DNA from: JBLHZY01 sp047631555
GTDB taxonomy: Bacteria; Pseudomonadota; Alphaproteobacteria; Rhodobacterales; Rhodobacteraceae
NCBI GenBank assembly: GCA_047631555.1
Contig: JBLHZY010000004.1
Coordinates: 124,001 to 188,000, forward strand
Length of the DNA: 64,000 nt
Direction of reading: 5' to 3'
A program made the position numbers and the translations under genes. Positions 23,081 to 32,118 of this stretch are shown here, piece by piece. Each line of letters opens with the position of its first letter. Positions within the stretch are counted from its first letter, which is position 1. Below the pieces are notes generated by a model that made no database searches, was not told the DNA's origin, and saw only the letters and a program-made list of their open reading frames with translations.

Positions 23081-25000
23081 TTACGCAGAGGGCTCAGGCT
23101 CGCCCGCCGGGCCATCATCGGCGCGCGGCTTTTTGGTTTTGGGGATGGCGGTCAAGGACGGCGCATTGCCTTGGCTTGGTGTGTCATCCTCATCGTCGCC
23201 ACGGTTGAGCGGCAAGCCATCAATCACGCGCTGGATTTCTGCCCCGGTGAGGGTTTCATATTCCAGCAAGCCTTGGGCAAGGCGCTCAAGATCTTCGGCC
23301 TTTTCGGTCAGGATCCGCTTGGCGGTTTCATAGCCGGTGTTCACCAGTTCCTTGACCTTATCGTCGATGATCTTTTGCGTATCGCTTGAGTGATTAACGC
23401 CGCCGCTATAGGCGCCCAGATTGCTTTGCTGCTCATTGGCGTAATCGACAAAGCCAAGCTCTGGCGCATAGCCAAATTGCGTGACCATGGCGCGGGCGAT
23501 CCGGGTTACTTGTTGGATATCGGACGAGGCGCCGGAGGTTACGTTTTCTGGCCCAAAGATCAGCTCTTCCGCTACACGCCCACCCATCGCCATGGCGATT
23601 TTTGAGGTGTATTTGGTTAGGCTGATGCTGAGTTGATCGCGCTCGGGCAGGCTGAGCACGAGGCCAAGAGCACGGCCGCGCGGAATGATCGTCGCTTTGT
23701 GGATCGGATCATGTTGCGGGACGTTAAGGCCAACAATCGCGTGGCCCGCTTCGTGATAGGCGGTGAGTTTTTTCTCGTCTTCGGTCATCACCATCGAGCG
23801 GCGCTCGGCCCCCATCATCACCTTATCTTTGGCGTTCTCAAAATCTTCCATCGCCACAAAACGCCGCCCAATGCGTGCCGCTGTCAAAGCGGCCTCATTG
23901 ACGAGGTTGGCAAGATCGGCGCCGGAAAAGCCCGGTGTTCCGCGCGCGATAATGCGCAGATCAACGTTTGGCCCAAGCGGCACTTTGCGCGCATGCACGC
24001 CGAGGATTTTTTCGCGCCCCTTAATATCAGGATTGGGCACCTGTACTTGGCGATCAAAGCGGCCCGGACGCAGCAACGCAGGATCAAGCACATCGGGGCG
24101 GTTGGTCGCCGCAACGATGATGATGCCTTCATTGGCTTCAAAGCCGTCCATCTCAACAAGCAATTGGTTGAGCGTTTGTTCGCGCTCATCATTGCCGCCG
24201 CCATAGCCAGCGCCGCGCGAGCGACCGACCGCATCAATCTCATCGATAAAGACAATACAGGGGGCGTTTTTCTTGGCCTGTTCAAACATGTCCCGAACGC
24301 GGCTTGCGCCAACGCCGACAAACATCTCAACGAAATCAGAGCCCGAGATAGTAAAGAACGGAACGCCCGCCTCGCCCGCAATGGCGCGTGCAAGAAGCGT
24401 TTTACCTGTGCCCGGAGGGCCAACAAGCAGCGCGCCTTTGGGGATTTTGCCGCCAAGGCGCGAAAATTTCTGCGGGTTGCGCAGGAACTCAACGATTTCC
24501 TCAAGCTCTTCTTTGGCCTCATCAATACCGGCCACGTCATCAAAAGTGACGCGCCCTTGCTTTTCGGTCAGCAGCTTGGCGCGGCTTTTGCCAAAGCCCA
24601 TCGCGCCGCCTTTGCCGCCGCCCTGCATGCGGTTCATCATAAAGAACCAAAAGCCGACAAGGATCAGTACTGGCAGGATCAACATGAAGATCGACTGCAA
24701 GCCTGATTGGCGCTGTGATTTCACCTCAACCTTGACGCCATTGGCGATCAACAGATTGGTGACTTCGGTTTCTTCGGGTTTGATCGTTGTAAAGGTCGCG
24801 CCGCCCGAACCTGCATAGGTGATGGATTCGCCGTCCAGCGTTGCATCGGTCACTTCGCCGCTTTCAACGGCGGTGATGAATTCGGAATAGCTCTTGGCAG
24901 ATGTGCTAACCGCGCCCTGCCCGTTTGAAAACACGTTGAAAACAACGAGCAACAACAACAGCAGCACGGCCCAGAAAGCGAAATTTCTCGCGTTACCCAA
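23081..25000 (-). CDS. ftsH: ATP-dependent zinc metalloprotease FtsH
   Basis: 639 residues from TTG 25000, chosen because CGAGGAG precedes it and the product then begins GNARNFAFW as expected for FtsH; an ATG 27 bases earlier is less likely. Two membrane segments (about 6-24 and 102-123) flank a periplasmic domain. Walker A GPPGTGKT lies at 194-201, Walker B IDEIDAVGRSR nearby, second region of homology ATNRPDVLDPALLRPGRFDR (quoted in part: RPDVLDPALLRPGRFD), and the zinc site HEAGH at 416-420. It degrades unfolded membrane proteins and selected cytosolic regulators. It follows tilS by 78 bases. Confidence 0.97.
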   Translation of the reverse strand: MGNARNFAFWAVLLLLLLVVFNVFSNGQGAVSTSAKSYSEFITAVESGEVTDATLDGESITYAGSGGATFTTIKPEETEVTNLLIANGVKVEVKSQRQSGLQSIFMLILPVLILVGFWFFMMNRMQGGGKGGAMGFGKSRAKLLTEKQGRVTFDDVAGIDEAKEELEEIVEFLRNPQKFSRLGGKIPKGALLVGPPGTGKTLLARAIAGEAGVPFFTISGSDFVEMFVGVGASRVRDMFEQAKKNAPCIVFIDEIDAVGRSRGAGYGGGNDEREQTLNQLLVEMDGFEANEGIIIVAATNRPDVLDPALLRPGRFDRQVQVPNPDIKGREKILGVHARKVPLGPNVDLRIIARGTPGFSGADLANLVNEAALTAARIGRRFVAMEDFENAKDKVMMGAERRSMVMTEDEKKLTAYHEAGHAIVGLNVPQHDPIHKATIIPRGRALGLVLSLPERDQLSISLTKYTSKIAMAMGGRVAEELIFGPENVTSGASSDIQQVTRIARAMVTQFGYAPELGFVDYANEQQSNLGAYSGGVNHSSDTQKIIDDKVKELVNTGYETAKRILTEKAEDLERLAQGLLEYETLTGAEIQRVIDGLPLNRGDDEDDTPSQGNAPSLTAIPKTKKPRADDGPAGEPEPSA

Positions 25001-25078
25001 GGGGGATCTCCTCGAAAATCTTATCATTGGCGCGGGGTCGCGCGTTACCCATCTAAAATAGGGATCAAAACGGCATGT

Positions 25079-26374
25079 TCAATGCGATAGTAGCGATCTT
25101 AGGAAAACATCTTCGCCGCGCGCCAATTGGGCCGTGTAGCCATTGGCCATTCCGGCTGTGGGGGCGGCCATAAGCTTTGCGCCGTTCCAAAGGCTCGGCA
25201 TGGCGGCCAAAGTGCTGCGCGCCAAGCCCGTTGCGCGCCAATCGGGCAGTTGCAGCAGTCCGTCCTCGCCAAGGGCGCGCAGGCTAAGCGCTTGATTTTG
25301 CGGCCCTTCAATGCGCCAGCGCCCATCCCAAAGCGCGCCGATCCGCCCCTTTGCCTTTAGCGCGGCTTGCGGCTCGCGGCCAATGCGCAGGGTGATTTTA
25401 TCCGAGGAAATCAGACATCCATGCAGGGTATTTGTCTGGCCATTGCGAAGCCGCCACATGGTGTCAGAAAGCGCAAGGCTTCGCGGGCCATACTGTGCTG
25501 AGGCAACATAGCGCAGGGCCGCGCTGAGCAAGCGGTGCGCGATTTCGGGGCCCGCTTCATCCAGATCGCGCTGATCAAAGAGGATATCGCCGCCCTCAAA
25601 ACGGGCGATCCGTTGGGCCGTCTCATGGGCCTGCCTGCCCAGCGCTTGCGCCGCGCTGCGCATATTGAGGCTCACATCCATCAAGACATTCGCGTCGATG
25701 CCAAGCGGGGCCAGAGCCTCCATCGCTTGGCGGGCTTTGATCCGGTCGTATTTGGCGTCTTGGTTGGAAGGGTCTTCGCACCAGTCCTGGCCTTGATCGC
25801 GCAGGTAGTCGCGCAGATCATCGCGGCTTTGTTGCAAAAGCGGGCGCAGCCAAGTGATGCCATGGCTTTCGCGGCTTGCCGCCATGGCCGAAAGCCCATC
25901 AACGCCAGAGCGGCGCGCAAGGCGCATTAGAAATGTCTCGGCCTGATCGTCGGCCGTGTGGCCAAGCGCGACGGCTTTGATGCCCTGCTCATGCGCCCAA
26001 GTGCTGATCAACTCTTGGCGGGCGCGGCGCCCTTGATCTTGCAGATTGCCTTTGCCGTCCCAGCCGGTCCATTTGCGGGCTGTGTGGGGGATGTTGTGGC
26101 GCGCGCAAAGTTGGGCCACGAAATCCGCCTCATCAGCGGCCTCGTCCCGCAGGCCATGATTGATGGTGATGGCGCGCAGATCAGCGCCCGTTTCCGCCGC
26201 CCAGTCTGCGGCCAAAAGCAAAAGCGCGGTGCTATCGCCGCCGCCGGAAATCGCGATCCCGATGGGGGATTTGGCATGGGGGGCAAGGGCGCTGCCAAGG
26301 AAATCTTTGAGCAGGGCGTTGATGGCTTTGCGGTCCTGCGCTGTCTTGGTTTCAGCGGCGCGCGCATCCTCCAT
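25079..26374 (-). CDS. tilS: tRNA(Ile)-lysidine synthase TilS
   Basis: 431 residues. The PP-loop SGGGDST (43-49) is followed by the N-type ATP-pyrophosphatase fold with ALGHTADDQAETFLMRLARRSG (quoted in part: HTADDQAETFLMRL) and WLRPLLQQSRDDLRDYL, which are TilS signatures. It attaches lysine to C34 of the CAU-anticodon tRNA-Ile, changing its reading from AUG to AUA. The start ATG 26374 has a poor ribosome site and lies 10 bases beyond the cpoB stop, so translation may depend on cpoB. The order cpoB-tilS-ftsH is common in alphaproteobacteria. Confidence 0.93.
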   Translation of the reverse strand: MEDARAAETKTAQDRKAINALLKDFLGSALAPHAKSPIGIAISGGGDSTALLLLAADWAAETGADLRAITINHGLRDEAADEADFVAQLCARHNIPHTARKWTGWDGKGNLQDQGRRARQELISTWAHEQGIKAVALGHTADDQAETFLMRLARRSGVDGLSAMAASRESHGITWLRPLLQQSRDDLRDYLRDQGQDWCEDPSNQDAKYDRIKARQAMEALAPLGIDANVLMDVSLNMRSAAQALGRQAHETAQRIARFEGGDILFDQRDLDEAGPEIAHRLLSAALRYVASAQYGPRSLALSDTMWRLRNGQTNTLHGCLISSDKITLRIGREPQAALKAKGRIGALWDGRWRIEGPQNQALSLRALGEDGLLQLPDWRATGLARSTLAAMPSLWNGAKLMAAPTAGMANGYTAQLARGEDVFLRSLLSH

Positions 26375-26384
26375 CAGCTTGGGA

Positions 26385-27224
26385 TCACGAGCAATTCAGC
26401 TCGGCCATCGCCGTGCTGGCTTTTGCGGCCGCATCCGATCCAGCAAAGCGCGCACCAACTTCGCCAAGCGTGACGCAGGCCTCGGAGGTTTGGCCAAGCG
26501 TGCCCAGCGATGTGCCAAGGCGCAGCAAGGCATCGGGCGCACGGGCGCCATCTGGTGCGCCGGAAAAAGCGGTTAAGTAGGCGCGCGCAGCGCCCGACGT
26601 ATCGCCCAATTTATCAAGCGCTTCGCCGCGCCAGAAATGCGCATCCGCACTCAGCGGGCCGCCGGGATAGTTTTCGGTAAAGCGCTCAAATGCGGCGGCC
26701 GATCCGCCAAAATCGCCTGTATCAAACGCCGCTTTGGCTGTGTCGAAATCGGTTTTCTCGCCTACGGCCATTTCGGCCCCATTGCTTGGCGTCGAAATTG
26801 GCGCGGCAACTGGCGCGGGCGCTGTTTCGCCGCCAATGGGTTTGAGCGCGGGAAGGTTGCCAATATCACAGCCGCTTTCCAGCTCGCAGAGGCGGAAATT
26901 CAAGTCATCAAGCTTGTTGGTGCCGTCGGCCACGATGCTGTTGAGCCGAAACTCCAGCGCTTCGCTTTTGGACGTCAGGCGCGCAAGGCCCGCCTCGATC
27001 AGATCGACCCGCTCAAGCGTCGAGCTGCCCCCGAAAGAGGAGTTTGGCGCGCCAGTTGTGTTGAGTTCGCGTTTGAGCTTTTGCAACTCAACAAACAAAA
27101 CGGCCATTTCTTGGCGCATATCGGCAAGGGTTTGATCCGAGGCTTGGCCAAGGCTTGGCCCGGCCGCAAATGCGAGGGAAACGGCCAGAAAACCTGCGCC
27201 AAAAAGATGTGTAAAACGCTTCAT
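26385..27224 (-). CDS. cpoB: Tol-Pal accessory protein CpoB (YbgF)
   Basis: 279 residues from ATG 27224. A signal peptide (to about GPSLGQA) leads to a trimerising coiled coil (LADMRQEMAVLFVELQKLKREL, quoted in part: VELQKLKREL), a low-complexity linker and three C-terminal TPRs (AKAAFDTGDFGGSAAAFERF; AHFWRGEALDKLGDTSGAA; LLRLGTSLGTLGQTSEAC). CpoB links Tol energy use with septal peptidoglycan synthesis in the periplasm. It follows pal by 20 bases in the tol operon. Confidence 0.92.
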   Translation of the reverse strand: MKRFTHLFGAGFLAVSLAFAAGPSLGQASDQTLADMRQEMAVLFVELQKLKRELNTTGAPNSSFGGSSTLERVDLIEAGLARLTSKSEALEFRLNSIVADGTNKLDDLNFRLCELESGCDIGNLPALKPIGGETAPAPVAAPISTPSNGAEMAVGEKTDFDTAKAAFDTGDFGGSAAAFERFTENYPGGPLSADAHFWRGEALDKLGDTSGAARAYLTAFSGAPDGARAPDALLRLGTSLGTLGQTSEACVTLGEVGARFAGSDAAAKASTAMAELNCS

Positions 27225-27244
27225 AACGCAGGCCCTCAATTGGT

Positions 27245-27757
27245 TTAGCTGATGCCACCAGCGGCAATCACAGTCACTGCACGCCGGTTCTTGGCATAGC
27301 AGGCTTCCTCAGAACAGACCTCAAGCGGGCGCTCTTTGCCATAGGTGATATTGCGCATCCGCTCTGGGCTAACCCCTTGAGAAATCAGGTATTCACGAAC
27401 CGAGTTGGCGCGCCGCTCGCCAAGGGCGAGGTTGTATTCACGGGTGCCTTGCTCATCGGCATGGCCCTCTATGATGGCGGTGTATTCGCGATTGTCCAAA
27501 AGCCAAGACGCTTGGCCTGCAAGAACAGTGCGCCCTTCGTCACTGAGCGTTGATTGATCCACCGCAAAGAGCACACGGTCGCCGACGGTTTGTTGGAAAT
27601 AGGCTGCCGATTTGGGATCATTCGCGCTGCCAGGAATGATGCCTGCATTGGCGGCATTTGCGCCTGCGCCGCCAGCATTGTCATAGCGGCCCGGATTGGT
27701 ACAAGCGGCTGCGCTCAAAGCGGCGATCAGCAGCGTGACTTTCATCAGATGTTTCAT
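27245..27757 (-). CDS. pal: Peptidoglycan-associated lipoprotein Pal
   Basis: 170 residues. The signal peptide ends SAAAC, giving an N-terminal lipidated Cys19, and an Ala/Gly/Asn-rich linker follows. The OmpA-C domain has the Pal signatures VLFAVDQSTLSDEGR, IEGHADEQGTREYN, LGERRANSVREYL and NRRAVTV, which bind meso-diaminopimelate in peptidoglycan. Pal anchors the outer membrane and interacts with TolB. GAGGACGTCTGACA precedes the ATG. It sits between tolB and cpoB. Confidence 0.95.
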   Translation of the reverse strand: MKHLMKVTLLIAALSAAACTNPGRYDNAGGAGANAANAGIIPGSANDPKSAAYFQQTVGDRVLFAVDQSTLSDEGRTVLAGQASWLLDNREYTAIIEGHADEQGTREYNLALGERRANSVREYLISQGVSPERMRNITYGKERPLEVCSEEACYAKNRRAVTVIAAGGIS

Positions 27758-27838
27758 TGTCAGACGTCCTCGTCTTGTTTGTTATTGGCTCGATTGGCCT
27801 GTTTATAGCATTTTGGCGCCCATATGGAAATGCAGCGC

Positions 27839-29176
27839 TTATTTGAGCAGTGGCGACCATGCCGGATCGGAGGCGGCCGCCTGAGTTTGAATGCGGCGCA
27901 GGTTGCGCCCGGAGATATCGACAGAATAAAGCGCCGGTGCGCCGCCTGCCCCTTGGCTTTCGCGGGTAAACATAATCACGCGGCCATTTGGCGCCCATGT
28001 TGGCCCTTCATCAAGAAACGATGCCGTGAGCAGGCGCTCTTCGGAGCCATCTGTGCGCATCACCCCGATATGAAAACGGCCGTTGTTTTGCTTGGTAAAG
28101 GCGATTAGATCGCCGCGCGGCGACCAAACCGGCGTTCCGTATCGGCCTGCGCCGCTTGAAATCCGGCGCGCCTCGCCGCCCGTTGCTGGCATCACATAGA
28201 TTTGCTGCGCGCCGGAACGGTCGCTTTCAAAGACGATCTGATTGCCATCGGGCGAAAAGCTTGGGGCGGTTTCGATTGCAGGGGTATTGGTGAGGCGTTG
28301 CGCGCCGCCGCCTGCAATGTTCATGCGGTAAATATCGGTGTTGCCGCCTTGGGACAGCGAGAAAACAACCGTCTGCCCATCGGGGCCAAAGCGCGGCGCA
28401 AAGCTCATCGCGTCCGCTTGAATATCAAGGGCGCGGCGCGCCACGGTGCCCACGTCCAGCACCATGATTTTGGGGAACCCGCTCTCGTAACTTGTGTAAA
28501 GCACCCGGTCGCCAGTTGGCGAGAAACGCGGCGCAAGAACGATCGCGGAGGCATCCGTCAGAAATTGCAGATTGGCCCCGTCATAATCCATCACAGCAAG
28601 GCGCTTTTGGCGGGCATTTTTTGGCCCCGCCTCAGAGACAAAAACAACCCGGCTGTCGAAATAGCCACCCTCGCCGGTGATCCGGCTATAGACCGCATCG
28701 GCCACTTTATGCGCCATGCGTCGCCAGCTTGTCGCTGATCCGCCAAATTGCAGCCCATCGCCAAGCGGCTTGTCCGAAAAGATATCAAAGACCCGGAATT
28801 TCACGCTCAGCCGCCCGTCCGAGCCCTGCGAAACAGCGCCAGTGATCAGGGCTTGCGCGTTGATCGCTTTCCAGTCGCCATATTGCACCGGATCGTTAAA
28901 GGCGCTGACGGTTGAGATATGCGCATTGGCCGGGATTTCACGAAACAGCCCGGTGCCAACCAGATCATCGGCAATCACCCGGCTGAGTTGCGCGGCCATT
29001 TCAGCGGCGGCGGGCGTCTCTGCGATAAAGGTCGGAACGGCAAAAGGCAGCGGCTCAATAACGCCCTCGGTCAGCTCAATGCGCAACGGGCCGCTTGGCG
29101 CGGTATCTTGCGCAAAAGCGGGCAATGCAGGGGCCACGAAGGCGGCGAGCAACAGGATTTTCAATAAGTTTTTCAC
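27839..29176 (-). CDS. tolB: Tol-Pal periplasmic protein TolB
   Basis: 445 residues from GTG 29176. A signal peptide ends near LPAFAQD. The N-terminal domain contains DLVGTGLFREIP and DWKAINAQALITG, and the C-terminal half is a six-bladed beta-propeller with recurring DG.....L(T) and PSFSPDGNQIVFESDRSGAQ motifs (quoted in part: SPDGNQIVFESDRSG). TolB binds Pal and TolA and relays the proton-driven cycle that keeps the outer membrane invaginating during division. No conventional strong ribosome site is visible. It lies 154 bases after tolA. Confidence 0.95.
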   Translation of the reverse strand: MKNLLKILLLAAFVAPALPAFAQDTAPSGPLRIELTEGVIEPLPFAVPTFIAETPAAAEMAAQLSRVIADDLVGTGLFREIPANAHISTVSAFNDPVQYGDWKAINAQALITGAVSQGSDGRLSVKFRVFDIFSDKPLGDGLQFGGSATSWRRMAHKVADAVYSRITGEGGYFDSRVVFVSEAGPKNARQKRLAVMDYDGANLQFLTDASAIVLAPRFSPTGDRVLYTSYESGFPKIMVLDVGTVARRALDIQADAMSFAPRFGPDGQTVVFSLSQGGNTDIYRMNIAGGGAQRLTNTPAIETAPSFSPDGNQIVFESDRSGAQQIYVMPATGGEARRISSGAGRYGTPVWSPRGDLIAFTKQNNGRFHIGVMRTDGSEERLLTASFLDEGPTWAPNGRVIMFTRESQGAGGAPALYSVDISGRNLRRIQTQAAASDPAWSPLLK

Positions 29177-29330
29177 GGGTGCATATTCTCAGGTTTTGCG
29201 CGCAGTTCAATACGGCGCGGCGGGGCATTTAGGGGGCTAAGCGAGTTTGCGCCGCAAAGATGCGGGGCTTGCGCGAAGATGTGCGCGCGACAATGCGATT
29301 TTGGGCCAAGGGGCGAGAGAGCTGGGCTGA

Positions 29331-30425
29331 TCATTGCAGCCTCATCTGGTTTGGATTGAAGGTCATCTCGATATCCTTCCAATGGCTGTATTTTTCGGCC
29401 GGAAGATCATAGCCGCCGCGCTGACAGCGCAGGATTGCCCGGCGCGCCGCTTGGAAGGCCGTTTCAGCGGCTGCGCCCGATCCGCCCGAAGAGCCGATCA
29501 TGCGCAGGGTATTGCCTTGGACCGTGCCGTCTTTGTTCATTTTCATCGCGATGATCACGGTCGTATTGGCCGCTTGCGATCCCACATCGACGTTCCAGCA
29601 TTTCTGCACCGCGACGCGCAATGCCTCGCGTTCGCCGCCCGAAAGCGGCGGGCCAACGGGCGCGGCTGGCTCCTCTGATCCGGTGCCCGCAGCCAATGCG
29701 GCAATATCTGCGGCGGCATTGGCGGCTGTGTCGCTGGCCGATGCGCTGGGGGTTTCGCGCGGTGTTTCTCTTTGTGTTTCTCTGGGTGTTTCTGTCGGCG
29801 TTTCTGTCGGCGTTTCAGCCGTTTGAACAGGCGTTGGCCGCGCAGGGCGGGGGCGGGGGCGCGGGCTGCTGGTGATGCCGGATGGCTTTTCGGCCTCGGT
29901 CACGATCTCTGTGGTGGCCTCTTCAGGCGCGGCGGCGGGGGCCTCTTGCGCGATCTCTGGCGTCTCGGCATCCGGGGAAACCTCAGGCGTTGCTTCCTCG
30001 GCGATCTCGGGCGTATCGGGCGTTTCTTCTACGGCCTCCGGGGCGACGCGGGGCGCGGGGCGCGGAGTTGGCCGCTCAGAGGGAATGGGCGCGACGGGGG
30101 CGCTTTCGGGCTGGGATGGCTGCGGCTCAACGGGCGGCTTGGGCGGCGCGGCCTCGCTTGGCGTATCTGGTGTTGGCTGGGCATCGGGCGCCTCGCTTGG
30201 CGTCTCAATGGGGCGCGGCGCAGGGGCCGTTTGGGGCGGCAGTGCATCTGGGTTGTCGCTTGGATTTGGCGTGCTCAGGGCGGCAAATTCGGCCTCGCTC
30301 AGGATCGAGACATCGGCAACCTGCATAGGCGCAGGGTCCTCTGGCGAGAGGAAAATCCCGCCAAAAAGCACCCAGAGGATCAAGCCCCCATGGCCAAACG
30401 CTGAAATATATTGCCCGGTGTTCAA
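29331..30425 (-). CDS. tolA: TolA, TonB-like energy transducer
   Basis: 364 residues from TTG 30425; no ATG lies upstream of the single membrane segment (ISAFGHGGLILWVLFGGIFL), so TTG is required. Residues ~35-255 are a Pro/Glu/Ala/Thr-rich linker that replaces the Ala/Lys helix of enterobacterial TolA, and it contains an ETPT/RETP repeat. The C-terminal domain (~265-364, EREALRVAVQKCWNV...) spans the periplasm to reach Pal/TolB. TolA is energised by TolQR. It begins 11 bases after the tolR stop. Confidence 0.9.
   Translation of the reverse strand: MNTGQYISAFGHGGLILWVLFGGIFLSPEDPAPMQVADVSILSEAEFAALSTPNPSDNPDALPPQTAPAPRPIETPSEAPDAQPTPDTPSEAAPPKPPVEPQPSQPESAPVAPIPSERPTPRPAPRVAPEAVEETPDTPEIAEEATPEVSPDAETPEIAQEAPAAAPEEATTEIVTEAEKPSGITSSPRPRPRPARPTPVQTAETPTETPTETPRETQRETPRETPSASASDTAANAAADIAALAAGTGSEEPAAPVGPPLSGGEREALRVAVQKCWNVDVGSQAANTTVIIAMKMNKDGTVQGNTLRMIGSSGGSGAAAETAFQAARRAILRCQRGGYDLPAEKYSHWKDIEMTFNPNQMRLQ
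29752..29811. repeat. 12-bp tandem repeat inside tolA
   Basis: Five head-to-tail 12-base units of form GTTTCnnnnGGY run through this stretch; the two at 29788-29799 and 29800-29811 are identical. On the coding strand each unit encodes a four-residue xETx block, making ETPTETPTETP-like linker sequence. Unit gain or loss would keep frame and only change linker length. Confidence 0.75.
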
Positions 30426-30436
30426 GGCCTACGCCC

Positions 30437-30916
30437 CTACTCGCTTTGCCCGGTCATCGCCGGGCCGCCCGTATCGGTTACAAGGCCAATGTTGCGAAAT
30501 CCGCCCGCATTCAGCGCGCCCATGACCTGCACAACGCGCGCATAAGGGATTGCGCCATCGGCGCGCAAAAAGACCTTGTCATCATTGCGCTCGGCGGCGA
30601 TGGCGCGCAGTTTTGAGATCAGATCATCCTCTTGCGTCTCATTATTCATCAGCAAGACTTGGCCATCAGCCGTAAGCGTGATGCTCAGCGGTTCTTCGCG
30701 CTCATTGGGAAGCGCCGTGGCGGCCGTCTTTGGCAGCTCAATCGGAACGCCCACAGTCATCAAGGGCGCGGCAACCATGAAGATAATCAGCAAAACAAGC
30801 ATCACATCGACGAAGGGCGTGATGTTGATCTCGGCCATCGGCTTTGCGCCGCCCCGGCCGCGCCGCCGCCCGCGCCGGCCCCCGCCGCCGCCCTTTTGAA
30901 CCACACCCGCGCCCAT
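30437..30916 (-). CDS. tolR: TolR, ExbD-family proton channel subunit
   Basis: 159 residues. An unusual Gly/Arg-rich N-terminus (GGGGGRRGRRRGRGG) precedes the conserved MAEINITPFVDVMLVLLIIFMV, whose Asp in the single membrane helix (PFVDV) carries protons with TolQ. The periplasmic ExbD domain follows (PIELPKT; DKVFLRADGAIPYARVVQVM). With TolQ and TolA it powers outer-membrane constriction. It starts 2 bases after tolQ and is followed 11 bases later by tolA. Confidence 0.95.
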   Translation of the reverse strand: MGAGVVQKGGGGGRRGRRRGRGGAKPMAEINITPFVDVMLVLLIIFMVAAPLMTVGVPIELPKTAATALPNEREEPLSITLTADGQVLLMNNETQEDDLISKLRAIAAERNDDKVFLRADGAIPYARVVQVMGALNAGGFRNIGLVTDTGGPAMTGQSE

Positions 30917-30918
30917 CC

Positions 30919-31614
30919 TTAAGCGTCCAACTGGCGGCTAAGGATGGTCGAGAACTCGTCCGCAAAGGCTTCATAACCGCCCAAGATATGCTCGGAATCC
31001 GTGCTCAGCTTGTTGTAGAAAATAACCGCCGGGATCGCGGCCAAAAGGCCAAGCCCGGTCGCCAAAAGCGCCTCGGCAATACCTGGTGCGACAACGGCGA
31101 GGTTGGTGCTTTGCTGAACGGCGATCTCTTCAAAGGCGTTCTTGATGCCCCAAACGGTGCCAAACAGGCCGATAAACGGCGCGGTCGAGCCGACAGTCGC
31201 CAAGAAAGACAGCCCGCGGTTCATGCCCTCGGCCTCTTTGTTGATCGCGACATCCATCGAGCGATCAATCCGCGATCCCGCATTGGCAATCAGCCCGCCA
31301 TCTTCGCGGTGGCTCCGCCGCCACTCAATCATCCCGGCCGAAAAAATCCGCTCAGAGGCGCAATCTGGCTCTGGCCCGATCTTTTCAAACAAAGTGTCCA
31401 GCGGCTCGCCGGACCAAAATTCGCGATCAAATATGCCCGCTTTGGAGCGCGCCCGCCGAAAGGCAATATGCTTTTGGACGATGATCGACCATGACCAAAA
31501 AGAGGCCACCATCAGCATCAGCATCACCAGCTTTACTGTAAGGGTTGCACGCATAAAAAGCGCCAAAAAGGAGAAATCAATCTCCTGCGCCATCGCAAGG
31601 GTTTCTGTTTCCAT
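30919..31614 (-). CDS. tolQ: TolQ, MotA/TolQ/ExbB-family channel protein
   Basis: 231 residues with three membrane helices (about 22-42, 136-160, 168-195). The family signature appears as GLSFLATVGSTAPFIGLFGTVWG (quoted in part: ATVGSTAPFIGLFGTVWG) and ALLATGLGLLAAIPAVIFYN. TolQ forms a pentamer around TolR and converts proton flow into movement of TolA. It is the first gene of tolQRAB-pal-cpoB. A 114-base gap upstream separates it from ybgC and may hold a promoter. Confidence 0.96.
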   Translation of the reverse strand: METETLAMAQEIDFSFLALFMRATLTVKLVMLMLMVASFWSWSIIVQKHIAFRRARSKAGIFDREFWSGEPLDTLFEKIGPEPDCASERIFSAGMIEWRRSHREDGGLIANAGSRIDRSMDVAINKEAEGMNRGLSFLATVGSTAPFIGLFGTVWGIKNAFEEIAVQQSTNLAVVAPGIAEALLATGLGLLAAIPAVIFYNKLSTDSEHILGGYEAFADEFSTILSRQLDA

Positions 31615-31728
31615 GTGCCTGCTCTCAGATGTGGCCGCGATTGTTCGCCGCTCGTGTTAGCACTTTGGTAACGCAAGTTTAGCCCGATTGCCAACAATTG
31701 CGCGTGATCCGTGCCAAATTTGGGCGTT

Positions 31729-32118
31729 TTAATGCAATAATAGGCGGATATTCGCTGGAAGTCGCGCAGGTTGGCCGCCCTCGCCAATCGCCACAAGCAC
31801 AACGATGGCGCTAAACAGGACCGTGCCGTCGCGCTTGACCTCTTGGCGAAGGGTGAGCCGCGCGCCGCCAACGCTTTCAACATGGGTCTCGACCTGCAAA
31901 ACATCGTCAAACTTGGCCGGTGCCAGATAATCCGCCTCAACCCGGCGCACAGCAAAAACGAGGCCCTCGTTTTCCTTCATGGCCAGCTGATCAATGCCCA
32001 GCTCGCGCACGAACTCGCTGCGCGCGCGTTCAATAAACTTCAGGTAATTGGCGTAATAGACGATCCCGGCAAGGTCGGTATCCTCGTAATAGACCCGCAA
32101 TTCAAACAGATGGCTCAT
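31729..32118 (-). CDS. ybgC: YbgC-family acyl-CoA thioesterase of the Tol-Pal cluster
   Basis: 129 residues with the 4-hydroxybenzoyl-CoA thioesterase-type hot-dog fold. The N-terminal signature YYEDTDLAGIVYYANYLKF contains the catalytic Asp. YbgC hydrolyses short-chain or phospholipid-linked acyl-CoA and is a constant neighbour of tolQ. The start overlaps the stop of the preceding unknown gene (ATGA), so the two are coupled. Confidence 0.93.
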   Translation of the reverse strand: MSHLFELRVYYEDTDLAGIVYYANYLKFIERARSEFVRELGIDQLAMKENEGLVFAVRRVEADYLAPAKFDDVLQVETHVESVGGARLTLRQEVKRDGTVLFSAIVVLVAIGEGGQPARLPANIRLLLH

